Assembly: GCA_900543625.1 (NCBI GenBank)
Contig: UQSF01000020.1
Coordinates: 1-35,265 of the forward strand
Source of the DNA: an uncultured Eubacteriales bacterium
GTDB taxonomy: Bacteria > Bacillota > Clostridia > Oscillospirales > Oscillospiraceae
Direction of reading: 5' to 3'
DNA: 35,265 nucleotides
The translations under genes were made by a program, and so were the position numbers. Shown one piece after another: positions 14,904 to 23,176 of this stretch. The notes beneath the pieces were generated by a model. The model saw only the letters and a program-made list of their open reading frames with translations. It was not told the origin of the DNA and made no database searches. Position 1 is the stretch's first letter, and each line of letters starts with the position of its first letter.

Positions 14904-16250
14904 ATGGGTAATGACACAAACGTCAATAACCGCGACGGCTTTCGCAGCCGCGGCGGCTTCATCATCGCCTGCATCGGCTCGGCCGTCGGCATGGGCAACA
15001 TCTGGCGCTTCCCGACGCTGGTGTCCCAGTGGGGCGGCATGACCTTCCTCATCCCGTACTTTCTCTTTGTCATCCTCATCGCCTCTACCGGCGTCATCGG
15101 AGAATTTGCACTCGGCCGCGCGGGCGGCGCAGGCCCGGTCGGCTCGTTCGGTATGTGCACCGAGGCGCGCTTCGGAAAGCGCAAGCCGGGCGAGCTCGTC
15201 GGTTACATCCCGGTGCTCGGGTCGCTGGCGCTGGCCATCGGCTACACATGCGTCATGGGCTGGATCTTCAAGTATACATTTCTGGCGTTTGACGGCGGAC
15301 TGTCTGCCATGGGTCAGGACATGGATGCGATCGTCGGCAGCTTCAACGCCACAGCCAGCGCCTGGGGCGCAAACGTCTGGGTCGTGGTCGCAGTTGCGGT
15401 GAGCTTTTTCATCATGTCGTTCGGCATTGCCGGCGGCATTGAAAAGGCCAACAAGGTCATGATGCCGATCCTGTTTTTCCTCTTTGTCGCGCTCGGCATC
15501 TATGTGTTCACGCTGCCCGGTGCGTCGGGCGGCTATCGGTATATCTTCACCATCAAGCCCGAGGGCCTGCTCGACCCGTATGTCTGGATCTATGCCTTTG
15601 GTCAGGCGTTTTTCTCCCTGTCTGTTGCGGGCAACGGCAGCGTGATCTACGGTTCTTACCTCAGCAAAAACGAGTGCATTCCGAGCTCTGCGCGCAACGT
15701 TGCACTCTTTGACACGATCGCGGCGCTGCTGGCGGCATTTGTCATCATCCCCGCCATGGCGGCCGGCGGCGCTGAGCTCGACGCCGGCGGTCCGGGGCTG
15801 ATGTTCATCTATCTTGTCCACGTCATGAACGGCATGGCGGGCGGGCGCATCGTGGCGATGGTGTTTTTCCTGTGTGTGTCGTTTGCGGGCGTCACGTCGA
15901 TCATCAATCTCTATGAGGCACCGGTCGCATCCCTGCAGGAAAAGCTCGGCCTCAAGCGCGTGCCGGCAACGGCGGTGATCCATGTGATCGGTCTTGCAGC
16001 CGCGCTGTGCATTCAGGCCATCGTCTCACAGTGGATGGATGTCGTATCCATCTATATCTGCCCGCTGGGCGCACTGCTCGCGGCAGTAATGTTCTTCTGG
16101 ATCGGCGGTAAAAAGCTCGTGCTCGAGAGCGTAAATCTCGGTGCACGCAAGCCCATCGGCGGCTGGTATTATCCGGCCGGCAAATATGTCTACTGCGCCA
16201 GTGTGCTTGTGGCGCTGATCGCCGGGGCGATCCTCGGCGGCATCGGATAA
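14904..16250 (+). CDS. sodium-dependent transporter, NSS (SNF) family
   Basis: 448 residues; ATG 14904 lies nine bases after AAAGGA, better placed than GTG 14886. It is a neurotransmitter:sodium symporter homologue (LeuT type) with about 11 membrane segments. The family signature is in TM1 (GGFIIACIGSAVGMGNIWRF), with the Na+/substrate unwinding region, and TM6 carries AFGQAFFSLSVAGNGSVIYG. Bacterial members take up amino acids with Na+; the exact amino acid is not readable. A Na+ gradient could be supplied by the NhaC-type antiporter nearby, but the genes are not in one operon. It ends at a two-way terminator shared with the lysozyme gene. Confidence 0.9.
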   Translation: MGNDTNVNNRDGFRSRGGFIIACIGSAVGMGNIWRFPTLVSQWGGMTFLIPYFLFVILIASTGVIGEFALGRAGGAGPVGSFGMCTEARFGKRKPGELVGYIPVLGSLALAIGYTCVMGWIFKYTFLAFDGGLSAMGQDMDAIVGSFNATASAWGANVWVVVAVAVSFFIMSFGIAGGIEKANKVMMPILFFLFVALGIYVFTLPGASGGYRYIFTIKPEGLLDPYVWIYAFGQAFFSLSVAGNGSVIYGSYLSKNECIPSSARNVALFDTIAALLAAFVIIPAMAAGGAELDAGGPGLMFIYLVHVMNGMAGGRIVAMVFFLCVSFAGVTSIINLYEAPVASLQEKLGLKRVPATAVIHVIGLAAALCIQAIVSQWMDVVSIYICPLGALLAAVMFFWIGGKKLVLESVNLGARKPIGGWYYPAGKYVYCASVLVALIAGAILGGIG

Positions 16251-16262
16251 GGATTCCATACA

Positions 16263-16294
16263 AAAGCGGCGCTCCGTTCCCGGAGCGCCGCTTT
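16263..16294. terminator. bidirectional terminator
   Basis: A 14-bp perfect stem (16263-16276 with 16281-16294, loop TTCC) flanked by AAA and TTT lies between the convergent transporter and lysozyme genes. Confidence 0.9.
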
Positions 16295-16298
16295 GCTG

Positions 16299-17702
16299 TT
16301 ATCCTTTTTTCACATTCTGGCAAAACGCCGACAGAATCGTGGCGGTCTGCTCGCGCGCGGCGTGCCCCTGCGGGCGCAGGTAGTTGACGCCGTTGTCGTT
16401 CGACCCGGAGATCAGGCCGAGCGCGACGGCGTCCGCCATTGCGCTGCGCGCCCAGCCGGCCACATAGCCGCCGTCCGGGAAATCGTTCAGGTTCGCGGGC
16501 GTCCATGTGTGCCGGAGCTTCAGGATGCGGTCTGCGTACCCCATGAGCAGTGCGGCGAGCTGCTCGCGCGTTACCGGATCGTCGGGGGAGAAGGTCGTCC
16601 GGCTCGTTCCGGCTGTCACGCCGGTCTGGTACGCCCAGAGCACGGCGCTCTGATACCAGCCGTGCGTCAGATCCGTAAACGGGGTCTTGCCGCTGACCTT
16701 TGGCGCGCCGGAGAGCTCGTAGAGGACCTGTACCGCCTGCGCGCGTGTGGTCGTCCCCTTTGGGTCGAAGCGGCCGCTGCCAACACCGGACATCAAGCCG
16801 GTGCGCACGCAGAAATCAATGCCGGCGTGCGCCCAGTTATCCGGCGCAGGGACATCGCTCAGATTCTTGCTCGGGCAGCTGCGCAGCGGACGCAGCGGCT
16901 GGGTCACGGATGCGCCGCAGCTGCTGCAGGTGTAGACGCTGCTGCCAAAGGCTGTACACGAAGGCTCTGCGTGCTTCGTAACGCGGTAATCGTGCGTATG
17001 CCCTGCGTTGAGCGATGTGCCGTAGCGCAGATTCAGGTCGACGTTCGTCGGGATGCCGGGGATGCGGGCGCTGTTGCTGCACTGCCATGTGCTGTAGCTG
17101 CCGCTGTAGCCGGTCTGCGCATCCCAGACGGCGAGCCAGCGATCCCACTGGTCATAGGCAGGGTCGTCGAGCACGGTCGTCCACCAGTAGCGGTTGGCGT
17201 AAATGCCGACGCTGTAGCCGGCGGCGCGCAGCGTGTCGCAGAAGATGGTCGCATGGCGCAGGATCTCGGCTTTCGTGCAGCCGGTGCGCACGCTCTCATC
17301 CTCCAGATCGAGGTAGATCGGCAGCCGCGGGCTTTTGCCGCGCAGCTGCTGCAGCGCGCCCTCCGCCTCACTTCGGGCTTGTGCGTCTGTTTTGGCGGCG
17401 GAGTAGACATACGCGCCGTAGGGAATGCCGAGCCGCTCGCACGCGGCGGCGTTGACGCTCCATTTTTGGTCGGCCTGACCGCGGGCGTAGCAGCGGATGA
17501 TGGCAAAGTCGATGCTCTGCGCCGCTGTGCTCCAGTCAATGTCACCCTGAAACTGACTGACGTCGACGCCGACACCTGTGATCTGTTCGCCGGCGGAATA
17601 CACATCGGGGCTCCCTGCCGCCGCGGCAGGAAGGTATGCACCGGCTGCGTTTCCGGTCAGCAGGGCGGTCAGGAGCAGACAGACAAGAAGTCGTTTAAGC
17701 AT
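16299..17702 (-). CDS. GH25 lysozyme with three SLH domains
   Basis: 467 residues, start ATG 17702 behind AGGAGG. A signal peptide covers about residues 1-28. Residues about 42-235 form a glycoside hydrolase family 25 muramidase (GVGVDVSQFQGDIDW, IIRCYARG, catalytic D-x-E in LPIYLDLEDES, WQCS near the end). A short linker with HTHDYRVTKH and CTAFGSSVYTCSSC follows. Three SLH units fill the C-terminus (NLSDVPAPDNWAHAGIDF, FTDLTHGWYQSAVLW, NDFPDGGYVAGWARSAMADA), which anchor the enzyme to secondary cell-wall polymer. It probably cuts the cell's own peptidoglycan during growth or remodelling. Single gene. Confidence 0.9.
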   Translation of the reverse strand: MLKRLLVCLLLTALLTGNAAGAYLPAAAAGSPDVYSAGEQITGVGVDVSQFQGDIDWSTAAQSIDFAIIRCYARGQADQKWSVNAAACERLGIPYGAYVYSAAKTDAQARSEAEGALQQLRGKSPRLPIYLDLEDESVRTGCTKAEILRHATIFCDTLRAAGYSVGIYANRYWWTTVLDDPAYDQWDRWLAVWDAQTGYSGSYSTWQCSNSARIPGIPTNVDLNLRYGTSLNAGHTHDYRVTKHAEPSCTAFGSSVYTCSSCGASVTQPLRPLRSCPSKNLSDVPAPDNWAHAGIDFCVRTGLMSGVGSGRFDPKGTTTRAQAVQVLYELSGAPKVSGKTPFTDLTHGWYQSAVLWAYQTGVTAGTSRTTFSPDDPVTREQLAALLMGYADRILKLRHTWTPANLNDFPDGGYVAGWARSAMADAVALGLISGSNDNGVNYLRPQGHAAREQTATILSAFCQNVKKG

Positions 17703-17775
17703 GATGTTCCTCCTAAAGGTAGTTGACTTTTATTCTACCGCACACGTGCGCAAAAGGCAACCACAGCGCTTATAC

Positions 17776-17813
17776 AGAAAAACCGGCGCCCTGCTGATGC
17801 AGAGCGCCGGTTT
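17776..17813 (-). terminator. terminator of the ANTAR-pyrG-purB-purA operon
   Basis: AAACCGGCGC (17780-17789) pairs with GCGCCGGTTT (17804-17813); on the minus strand it is followed by TTTTT and lies about 10 bases after the purA stop. Confidence 0.85.
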
Positions 17814-17821
17814 CGGCAGTC

Positions 17822-19096
17822 TCAGAACATTTTGACGTACGCATCGCGGTCAGGACCGACGGAAACGTACTTGATGCGGCAGCCGACAGTGCCCTCAAGG
17901 TAGTGCACGTAGTCGAGTGCCTCCTTCGGCAGGTCGCTCACCTTGCGGCAGCCGGAGATATCACAGTGGAAGCCGGGCAGGTACTCGTAGATGGGCTTGG
18001 CCTTGGCCAGCTTCACGCCGATGGGGAAGCGTTCCACGCGCTCGCCATCGATCTCATAGGCGACGCACACGGGGATCTTGTCCATGTAGGACAGCACGTC
18101 GAGCTTCGTCAGCGCGATGCTCGTGCAGCCCTGCATTTTCACGCCGTAGCGGGAGGCGACCACGTCAAACCCGCCCACGCGGCGCGGGCGGCCGGTGGCG
18201 GCGCCGTATTCGCCGCCGGCGTCACGCAGCGCGGCGGCCTCGTCGCCGAACATCTCGCAGGTGAACGGCCCCTCGCCCACACAGGTGGAGTAGGCCTTCA
18301 TAATGCCGATGATCGAGTCAAGCCGCGCCTCCGGGATGCCCGCGCCGATGGGGGCATAGGCCGCGATCGTCGACGAGCCGGAGGTGTACGGATAGATGCC
18401 GTAGTCAATGTCGCGCAGCGCGCCGAGCTGTGCCTCAAAGAGCAGGGACTTGTTGTCCTCAATGGCCTCGGAGAGGTAGTCGGTCGTGTCGCAGACGTAG
18501 TCCTTGAACGGCATGGCGTAGGTGTCGATCCACGCCATCATCTCGTCGAGGTCGATGGGGTCATGGTGATAACCATTGACGACGAAGAGATTCTTCCACT
18601 CGAGGATGTCGGTCAGGCGCGCCTTGAGCGCGTCGCGGTCGGCCAGCTCGCCCATGCGCAGCGCCTTTTTCATATATTTGTCCGAGTAGGCGGGGGAGAT
18701 GCCGCGGCGGGTCGAGCCGAACTTCTTGTCCGCCAGACGATCCTCCTCCAGGCAGTCGAGCAGCTTGTGATACGGCATGCAGATGACGGCCTTGTCGCTG
18801 ATCTTCAGGTGCTCCGGCGTGATGGTGATGCCGCCGTCGCGCAGACGCTCGACCTCATGGAACATGTGCTCCGTATCAATGACCATGCCGGGGCCGAGCA
18901 CGTTCACGGTCTCGTCGCGCAGGATGCCGCTCGGCATGAGATTGAGCACGAACTTGCCCTTGTCGTTGATGACGGTGTGACCGGCGTTGTTGCCGCCCTG
19001 ATAGCGCACAACGACGTCATACTTCTGACTGAGCAGGTCGACCATGCGGCCCTTGCCCTCGTCACCCCAGTTGATGCCTACAATGGATGTCAGCAT
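17822..19096 (-). CDS. purA: adenylosuccinate synthetase
   Basis: 424 residues, the usual size. It joins IMP and aspartate with GTP to form adenylosuccinate, the first AMP-specific step. The P-loop GINWGDEGKGRMVDLL is at the N-terminus, followed by RYQGGNNAGHTV, GSTRRGISPAYSDK and VGEGPFTCEMFGDEA. The common GTQWGDEGKG reads GINWGDEGKG here, which keeps the catalytic Asp and His. Start ATG 19096 follows AGGAGG. It is the last gene of the leftward operon, 21 bases after purB, so the enzymes of both steps from IMP to AMP are together. Confidence 0.96.
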   Translation of the reverse strand: MLTSIVGINWGDEGKGRMVDLLSQKYDVVVRYQGGNNAGHTVINDKGKFVLNLMPSGILRDETVNVLGPGMVIDTEHMFHEVERLRDGGITITPEHLKISDKAVICMPYHKLLDCLEEDRLADKKFGSTRRGISPAYSDKYMKKALRMGELADRDALKARLTDILEWKNLFVVNGYHHDPIDLDEMMAWIDTYAMPFKDYVCDTTDYLSEAIEDNKSLLFEAQLGALRDIDYGIYPYTSGSSTIAAYAPIGAGIPEARLDSIIGIMKAYSTCVGEGPFTCEMFGDEAAALRDAGGEYGAATGRPRRVGGFDVVASRYGVKMQGCTSIALTKLDVLSYMDKIPVCVAYEIDGERVERFPIGVKLAKAKPIYEYLPGFHCDISGCRKVSDLPKEALDYVHYLEGTVGCRIKYVSVGPDRDAYVKMF

Positions 19097-19117
19097 ATTA
19101 GAGAAACCTCCTGTTAC

Positions 19118-20551
19118 TTACACGTTGACGGATGCTTCGCATCCGAGCAGCGTTGTATATTTGTTCAGGACCGGAGCGACCTGCTCGCGCAGGAACGTCT
19201 CGGTCTGGTGTACGGCCATGCCGGTGAAGGCATGTGGGTCGACCAATTCATCCAGCTCATCGCGCGTGAGCCCGAAGATGGGGTCGGCAAGAATGCGCTC
19301 GAGCAGGTCGTTGCTGCCGCCGCCGAGCTTGACGGCTTTGCCGGCGGCGACGCTGTGCTGCCGGATGGCCTCATGCAGCGCCTGCCGGTCGCCGCCCTTT
19401 TCCTTGACGCAGTACATGAGGATGTTCTCTGTGGCGAGAAACGGCAGCTCCTCCGCCAGATGCTTTTCGGCCATCTTCGGATACACGGTCAGGCCGCGGA
19501 TAACATTGAGGTACAGCGTCAGGATGCCGTCGGTGGCGAGAAACGCCTCCGGGATGCTGATGCGGCGGTTGGCCGAGTCGTCGAGCGTGCGCTCGAACCA
19601 CTGGGCGCTGGCCGTGACGGCGGCATTCTGCAGATCGCAGATGACATAGCGCGACAGGGAGGCAATGCGCTCGCTGCGCATGGGATTGCGCTTGTAGGCC
19701 ATGGCCGAGGAGCCGATCTGGCCGCTCTCGAACGGCTCATCCACCTCCTTGAGGTGGGACAGCAGCCGGATGTCGCTCGAGAACTTCGACGCGCTCTGCG
19801 CGATGCCGGACAGCACCTGCAGCACCTGAAAGTCCACCTTGCGCGAATAGGTCTGACCGCTGACGGGGTATGCGCCGGAAAAGCCCATCTTCTCGCAGAT
19901 CTTCTGCTCGAGCGCGACGACCTTTTGCTCGTCGCCGTCAAACAGGGCGAGGAAGCTTGCCCCCGTGCCGGTCGTACCCTTGCAGCCGAGAAGCTTGAGA
20001 TGCTCCAGCTGGAACTCGAGCTGCTCAAGATCCATCAGCAGATCCTGTGCCCAGAGCGTGGCACGCTTGCCGACGGTCGTCGGCTGTGCGGCTTGAAAAT
20101 GCGTGTAGGCGAGCGTGGGCTGCGCCTTGTGCGTCTCGGCAAAGTCCGCCAGCGCCTGAATGACGTTGACCAGCAGGCTGCGGATCTGCTCGAGCGCCTC
20201 ACGCATGAGGATGATGTCCGTGTTGTCGCCAACGTAGCAGGACGTTGCGCCGAGGTGCAAAATGGGCTTTGCGTCCGGGCAGCACGCGCCGTAGGTCAGC
20301 ACGTGCGCCATCACGTCATGCCGCACCTCATGCTCGCGCTCGGCGGCATAGGCGTAGTCGATGTCGGTGATGTGCGCGCGCAGCTGCTCGAGCTGTGCGT
20401 CCGTGATCGGCAGACCGAGCTCCTGCTCGCTCTCCGCCAGCGCGACCCAGAGTCTGCGCCAGGTGGAGAATTTGTTGTCGTCGGAATAGATGTGCTGCAT
20501 TGTGCGCCCGGCATAGCGGGTGCACAGGGGATTGGTGTAGCGATCGTGCAT
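19118..20551 (-). CDS. purB: adenylosuccinate lyase
   Basis: 477 residues, the length of the longer PurB group. It cleaves adenylosuccinate to AMP and SAICAR to AICAR. The fumarase/aspartase superfamily signature is GSSAMAYKRNPMRSERI (near residue 275), with the catalytic-His region TLAYTHFQAAQPTTVGKR (near 155) and HLGATSCYVGDN near 100. Start ATG 20551 lies only three bases after the pyrG stop, with its ribosome site (AGAGGA) inside the end of pyrG, so the two are translationally close. Confidence 0.96.
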   Translation of the reverse strand: MHDRYTNPLCTRYAGRTMQHIYSDDNKFSTWRRLWVALAESEQELGLPITDAQLEQLRAHITDIDYAYAAEREHEVRHDVMAHVLTYGACCPDAKPILHLGATSCYVGDNTDIILMREALEQIRSLLVNVIQALADFAETHKAQPTLAYTHFQAAQPTTVGKRATLWAQDLLMDLEQLEFQLEHLKLLGCKGTTGTGASFLALFDGDEQKVVALEQKICEKMGFSGAYPVSGQTYSRKVDFQVLQVLSGIAQSASKFSSDIRLLSHLKEVDEPFESGQIGSSAMAYKRNPMRSERIASLSRYVICDLQNAAVTASAQWFERTLDDSANRRISIPEAFLATDGILTLYLNVIRGLTVYPKMAEKHLAEELPFLATENILMYCVKEKGGDRQALHEAIRQHSVAAGKAVKLGGGSNDLLERILADPIFGLTRDELDELVDPHAFTGMAVHQTETFLREQVAPVLNKYTTLLGCEASVNV

Positions 20552-20554
20552 ACG

Positions 20555-22162
20555 TTATCCTCTTTCTGTGTGGCGCAGTGCCGCCGAGATCAAGCCCTTG
20601 AACAGGGGGTGCGCCTTGTTCGGGCGGCTCTTAAACTCGGGATGGTACTGTACGCCGATATAAAAATCGTTTTCGGGTATCTCAACGGTCTCCACAATGT
20701 GTCCGTCTGGCGACAGACCGGAGAGCACGAGCCCTTTTTCCTGCATGAGCGCGCGGTAGTCGTTGTTGAACTCGTACCGGTGGCGGTGGCGCTCGGAGAT
20801 CTGCGCCGTGCCGTAGCACGCCGCCATCTTTGTGCCGGGCACGATGCAGCACGGATACGCGCCGAGGCGCAGCGTGCCGCCCTTGTCGATCTCATCGTTC
20901 TGGTCAGGCATGAAGTCGATGACCTTGTTTGTGCTGCTCTCGTCGAACTCGCCGGAATTGGCGTCTGCCAGCCCGCAGACGGAGCGTGCAAACTCGATGA
21001 CTGCGATCTGCATGCCCAGACAGATGCCGAGGTAGGGAACATTGTGCGTGCGGGCATAGTGCGCGGCCGCGATCTTGCCCTCAATGCCGCGGTTGCCGAA
21101 GCCGCCGGGCACGAGGATGCCGTCGCATCCGCCGAGCACCTCCTCTACATTATCGCGCGTGATCGTCTCGCTGTCAATCCATTGAATATCGACACGCGCG
21201 CCATAGACGTATCCGGCGTGGCGCAGTGCCTCTGCCACGGACAGATATGCGTCGTGCAGCTGGACGTATTTTCCCACGAGCCCGATCGTCACGTGGCGCG
21301 AGCGGCTGCGGATGCTCTCGAGCATGGCGTCCCACTCGGTCATGTCCGGCGCGGGCGCGTCGATATGCAGCTCACGGCAGACGATCTCGGAAAAGCGGTT
21401 GCGTTCGAGCATGATCGGCGCCTCGTACAGCACGGGCAGCGTCATGTTCTCGATCACGCAGTCGGGCTTGACGTTGCAGAACAGAGAGATCTTGCGGAAG
21501 ATGGATTCCTCGAGCGGCTCGTCGCAGCGCAGCACGATGATGTCCGGGGAAATGCCCATGCCCTGCAGTTCCTTTACGGAATGCTGCGTGGGCTTTGTCT
21601 TGTGCTCCTCGCTGCCGTGCAGATACGGCACGAGCGTCACATGGATGTAGAGTGCATTTTCACGCCCGACCTCGAGCCCGACCTGCCGGATGGCTTCGAG
21701 AAACGGCTGGCTCTCGATGTCGCCGGTCGTGCCGCCGACCTCGGTGATGACGACGTCAGCGTTCGTCTTGCTGCCGACGCTGTAAATGAAGTCTTTGATC
21801 TCGTTTGTGATGTGAGGGATGACCTGCACCGTCTCGCCGAGATATTCGCCGCGCCGCTCCTTGTTGAGCACGTTCCAGTAGACCTTTCCGGTCGTGAGGT
21901 TGGAGTATTTGTTCAGATCCTCGTCGATGAAGCGCTCATAGTGGCCGAGATCAAGATCGGTCTCGGCGCCGTCCTCGGTGACGTATACCTCACCGTGCTG
22001 GTAAGGACTCATCGTGCCGGGGTCTACATTAATATAAGGATCGAGCTTCTGCGCCGCGACCTTCAGGCCGCGCGCCTTGAGCAGACGGCCGAGCGAGGCC
22101 GCCGTAATGCCCTTGCCGAGTCCGGAAACAACGCCGCCTGTAACGAAAATGTACTTGGTCAT
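20555..22162 (-). CDS. pyrG: CTP synthase
   Basis: 535 residues from ATG 22162 (MTKYIFVTGGVVSGLGKG), with GAGGGGG six bases upstream. It makes CTP from UTP with ATP and glutamine-derived ammonia. The N-terminal synthetase domain shows the SGLGKG P-loop, DPYINVDPGTMSPYQHGEV and EVGGTTGDIES; the C-terminal class I glutamine amidotransferase shows the nucleophile Cys in LGICLGMQ and the catalytic HPEF. The ANTAR gene ends 11 bases upstream and purB follows three bases downstream. As a glutamine consumer its link to an ANTAR regulator beside glnN makes metabolic sense. Confidence 0.97.
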   Translation of the reverse strand: MTKYIFVTGGVVSGLGKGITAASLGRLLKARGLKVAAQKLDPYINVDPGTMSPYQHGEVYVTEDGAETDLDLGHYERFIDEDLNKYSNLTTGKVYWNVLNKERRGEYLGETVQVIPHITNEIKDFIYSVGSKTNADVVITEVGGTTGDIESQPFLEAIRQVGLEVGRENALYIHVTLVPYLHGSEEHKTKPTQHSVKELQGMGISPDIIVLRCDEPLEESIFRKISLFCNVKPDCVIENMTLPVLYEAPIMLERNRFSEIVCRELHIDAPAPDMTEWDAMLESIRSRSRHVTIGLVGKYVQLHDAYLSVAEALRHAGYVYGARVDIQWIDSETITRDNVEEVLGGCDGILVPGGFGNRGIEGKIAAAHYARTHNVPYLGICLGMQIAVIEFARSVCGLADANSGEFDESSTNKVIDFMPDQNDEIDKGGTLRLGAYPCCIVPGTKMAACYGTAQISERHRHRYEFNNDYRALMQEKGLVLSGLSPDGHIVETVEIPENDFYIGVQYHPEFKSRPNKAHPLFKGLISAALRHTERG

Positions 22163-22173
22163 GCATAACCCCC

Positions 22174-22761
22174 TCAATCTTCATAGGTACGGATGATGTT
22201 CTCGGCGATGGTACGCCGCGGCATACTGGTGTTCATCGCCTGCTTTTCGATGTATTTGTGCGCCTCCGTCTCCGTCATCTGCAGGTGCTGCACGAGCAGA
22301 AGCTTCGCGCGGTTGATGATTCGGATGTCGGCGACCTTCGCCTCCAGCTTTTCCGTCTTGTGCTGCATCTGCTCGAGCTGAATACGCACGGCAGCCAGCA
22401 GCCGGATGGTCTGCACGATGAGCGCCTCCGGCGCGTCATTCGGCAGCACCAGCACGCCGGACTGCTCCAGCAGGGCGGCGGCCGCGTCTGCGTGCGCGGG
22501 CTCAGCCAGCAGCAGCACCGCCATGCAGCGCCGCTTTTTGAGCTGCAGTGCCAGCTCCTGTCCGGAGCTGCCGGTGACCGGCTCTGCGATGAGCACACCG
22601 TCGATGCCGCCGGCGTCGAACTGCTCGAGCGCTTGCCGGGCGCTGTCTGCGTGTTCAAACGGTACGATGCGCGCGCGTGTGAGCAGGGCGCCGATGCGCT
22701 TGGTCTGCGCCTCAGAGGCGGAGACGAGCAGGGCGCTCACGGTGTGCAGCGGCGAATTCAT
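22174..22761 (-). CDS. ANTAR-domain response-regulator-like RNA-binding antiterminator
   Basis: 195 residues from ATG 22761 (MNSPLHTVSALLV), preceded by GAGGTGAG. Residues about 8-120 are a receiver-like fold (GVLIAEPV, MAVLLLAEPAH), but the usual phospho-acceptor pattern is not clear: the central position reads GVLIAEP rather than VxxxD-x-x-MP, so phosphorylation is doubtful. A helical linker follows (about 125-150), then a typical ANTAR domain (INRAKLLLVQHLQMTETEAH, AMNTSMPRRTIAENII). ANTAR proteins bind paired RNA hairpins and stop leader terminators from forming. It heads the pyrG-purB-purA operon and is divergent from glnN, whose leader holds a fitting terminator, so glnN is the likely target. 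Confidence 0.88.
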   Translation of the reverse strand: MNSPLHTVSALLVSASEAQTKRIGALLTRARIVPFEHADSARQALEQFDAGGIDGVLIAEPVTGSSGQELALQLKKRRCMAVLLLAEPAHADAAAALLEQSGVLVLPNDAPEALIVQTIRLLAAVRIQLEQMQHKTEKLEAKVADIRIINRAKLLLVQHLQMTETEAHKYIEKQAMNTSMPRRTIAENIIRTYED

Positions 22762-22790
22762 ACTTCTCACCTCGCAGTTGAAGTCGGGAC

Positions 22791-22856
22791 GGAAAAACAA
22801 AAAGACGCTTCCGATGCCGATAAGGGGCACTTTCCCCCGGGTCATCGTGAAACGTC
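22791..22856 (-). terminator. leader terminator ahead of the ANTAR gene
   Basis: On the minus strand GACGTTTC and CGATG pair with CATCG and GAAGCGTC (plus-strand arms 22843-22856 and 22804-22816), with one bulged A and one G-U pair, an inner GGGG/CCCC, then TTTTTGTTTTT. It lies between the promoter at 22939-22968 and the ATG at 22761, so it can attenuate the whole operon. Confidence 0.65.
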
Positions 22857-22938
22857 AGCGTTCTCGAAAAGATACCATATGTACTTTCATGACCGTATCA
22901 GCGGCACACAGAATTTTTCCAATCAAAAATCCATGTAT

Positions 22939-22968
22939 ATAATACACCACGGGTTTTGCACATGTCAA
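22939..22968 (-). promoter_or_regulatory. promoter of the ANTAR-pyrG-purB-purA operon
   Basis: On the minus strand a perfect TTGACA (22963-22968) and TATTAT (22939-22944) are 18 bases apart. It leaves a leader of about 170 bases. The ANTAR-glnN gap (22762-23176) holds this promoter, the glnN promoter and two leader terminators. Confidence 0.65.
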
Positions 22969-23037
22969 GAATAAAATCTTGCCCGGATCTGCCGAAAATT
23001 CTGTGAAATCCGCCGAAAGAAATTGCGCCCGGCCCGC

Positions 23038-23066
23038 TTGACATTTTTCTGCAACAGGCGTATATT
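23038..23066 (+). promoter_or_regulatory. promoter of glnN
   Basis: Perfect TTGACA (23038-23043), 17-base spacer, TATATT (23061-23066). Transcription should start near 23073, just before the leader hairpins. Confidence 0.75.
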
Positions 23067-23076
23067 TTCCACATTG

Positions 23077-23132
23077 AAACGGCAATGGCGTCGTGGAGAG
23101 CGAATGATCTCCGGGCACCAGTGCCGTTTTTT
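23077..23132 (+). promoter_or_regulatory. glnN leader: hairpins and terminator, probable ANTAR antitermination site
   Basis: The terminator pairs 23077-23088 with 23118-23129 (12 positions, one mismatch) and ends in TTTTTT. Two smaller hairpins compete with it: 23079-23094 has a 5-bp stem (ACGGC/GTCGT, one G-U) with hexaloop AATGGC, whose A1 and G4 match the ANTAR loop rule; 23095-23112 has a GGAGA/TCTCC stem with an eight-base loop that fits the rule less well. The first hairpin uses the left arm of the terminator, so the two folds exclude each other. Confidence 0.65.
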
Positions 23133-23176
23133 CGTTGTTGACACAGATTTTGAAACATAGAAAGGGGACCTGGAAA

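Noticed and set aside
17903..22168. Very long open frame (1,421 codons) on the plus strand opposite purA, purB and pyrG
   Set aside because: It is the antisense of three well-recognised enzymes. Long antisense frames come from their GC-rich codon use, and it has no domain or ribosome site.
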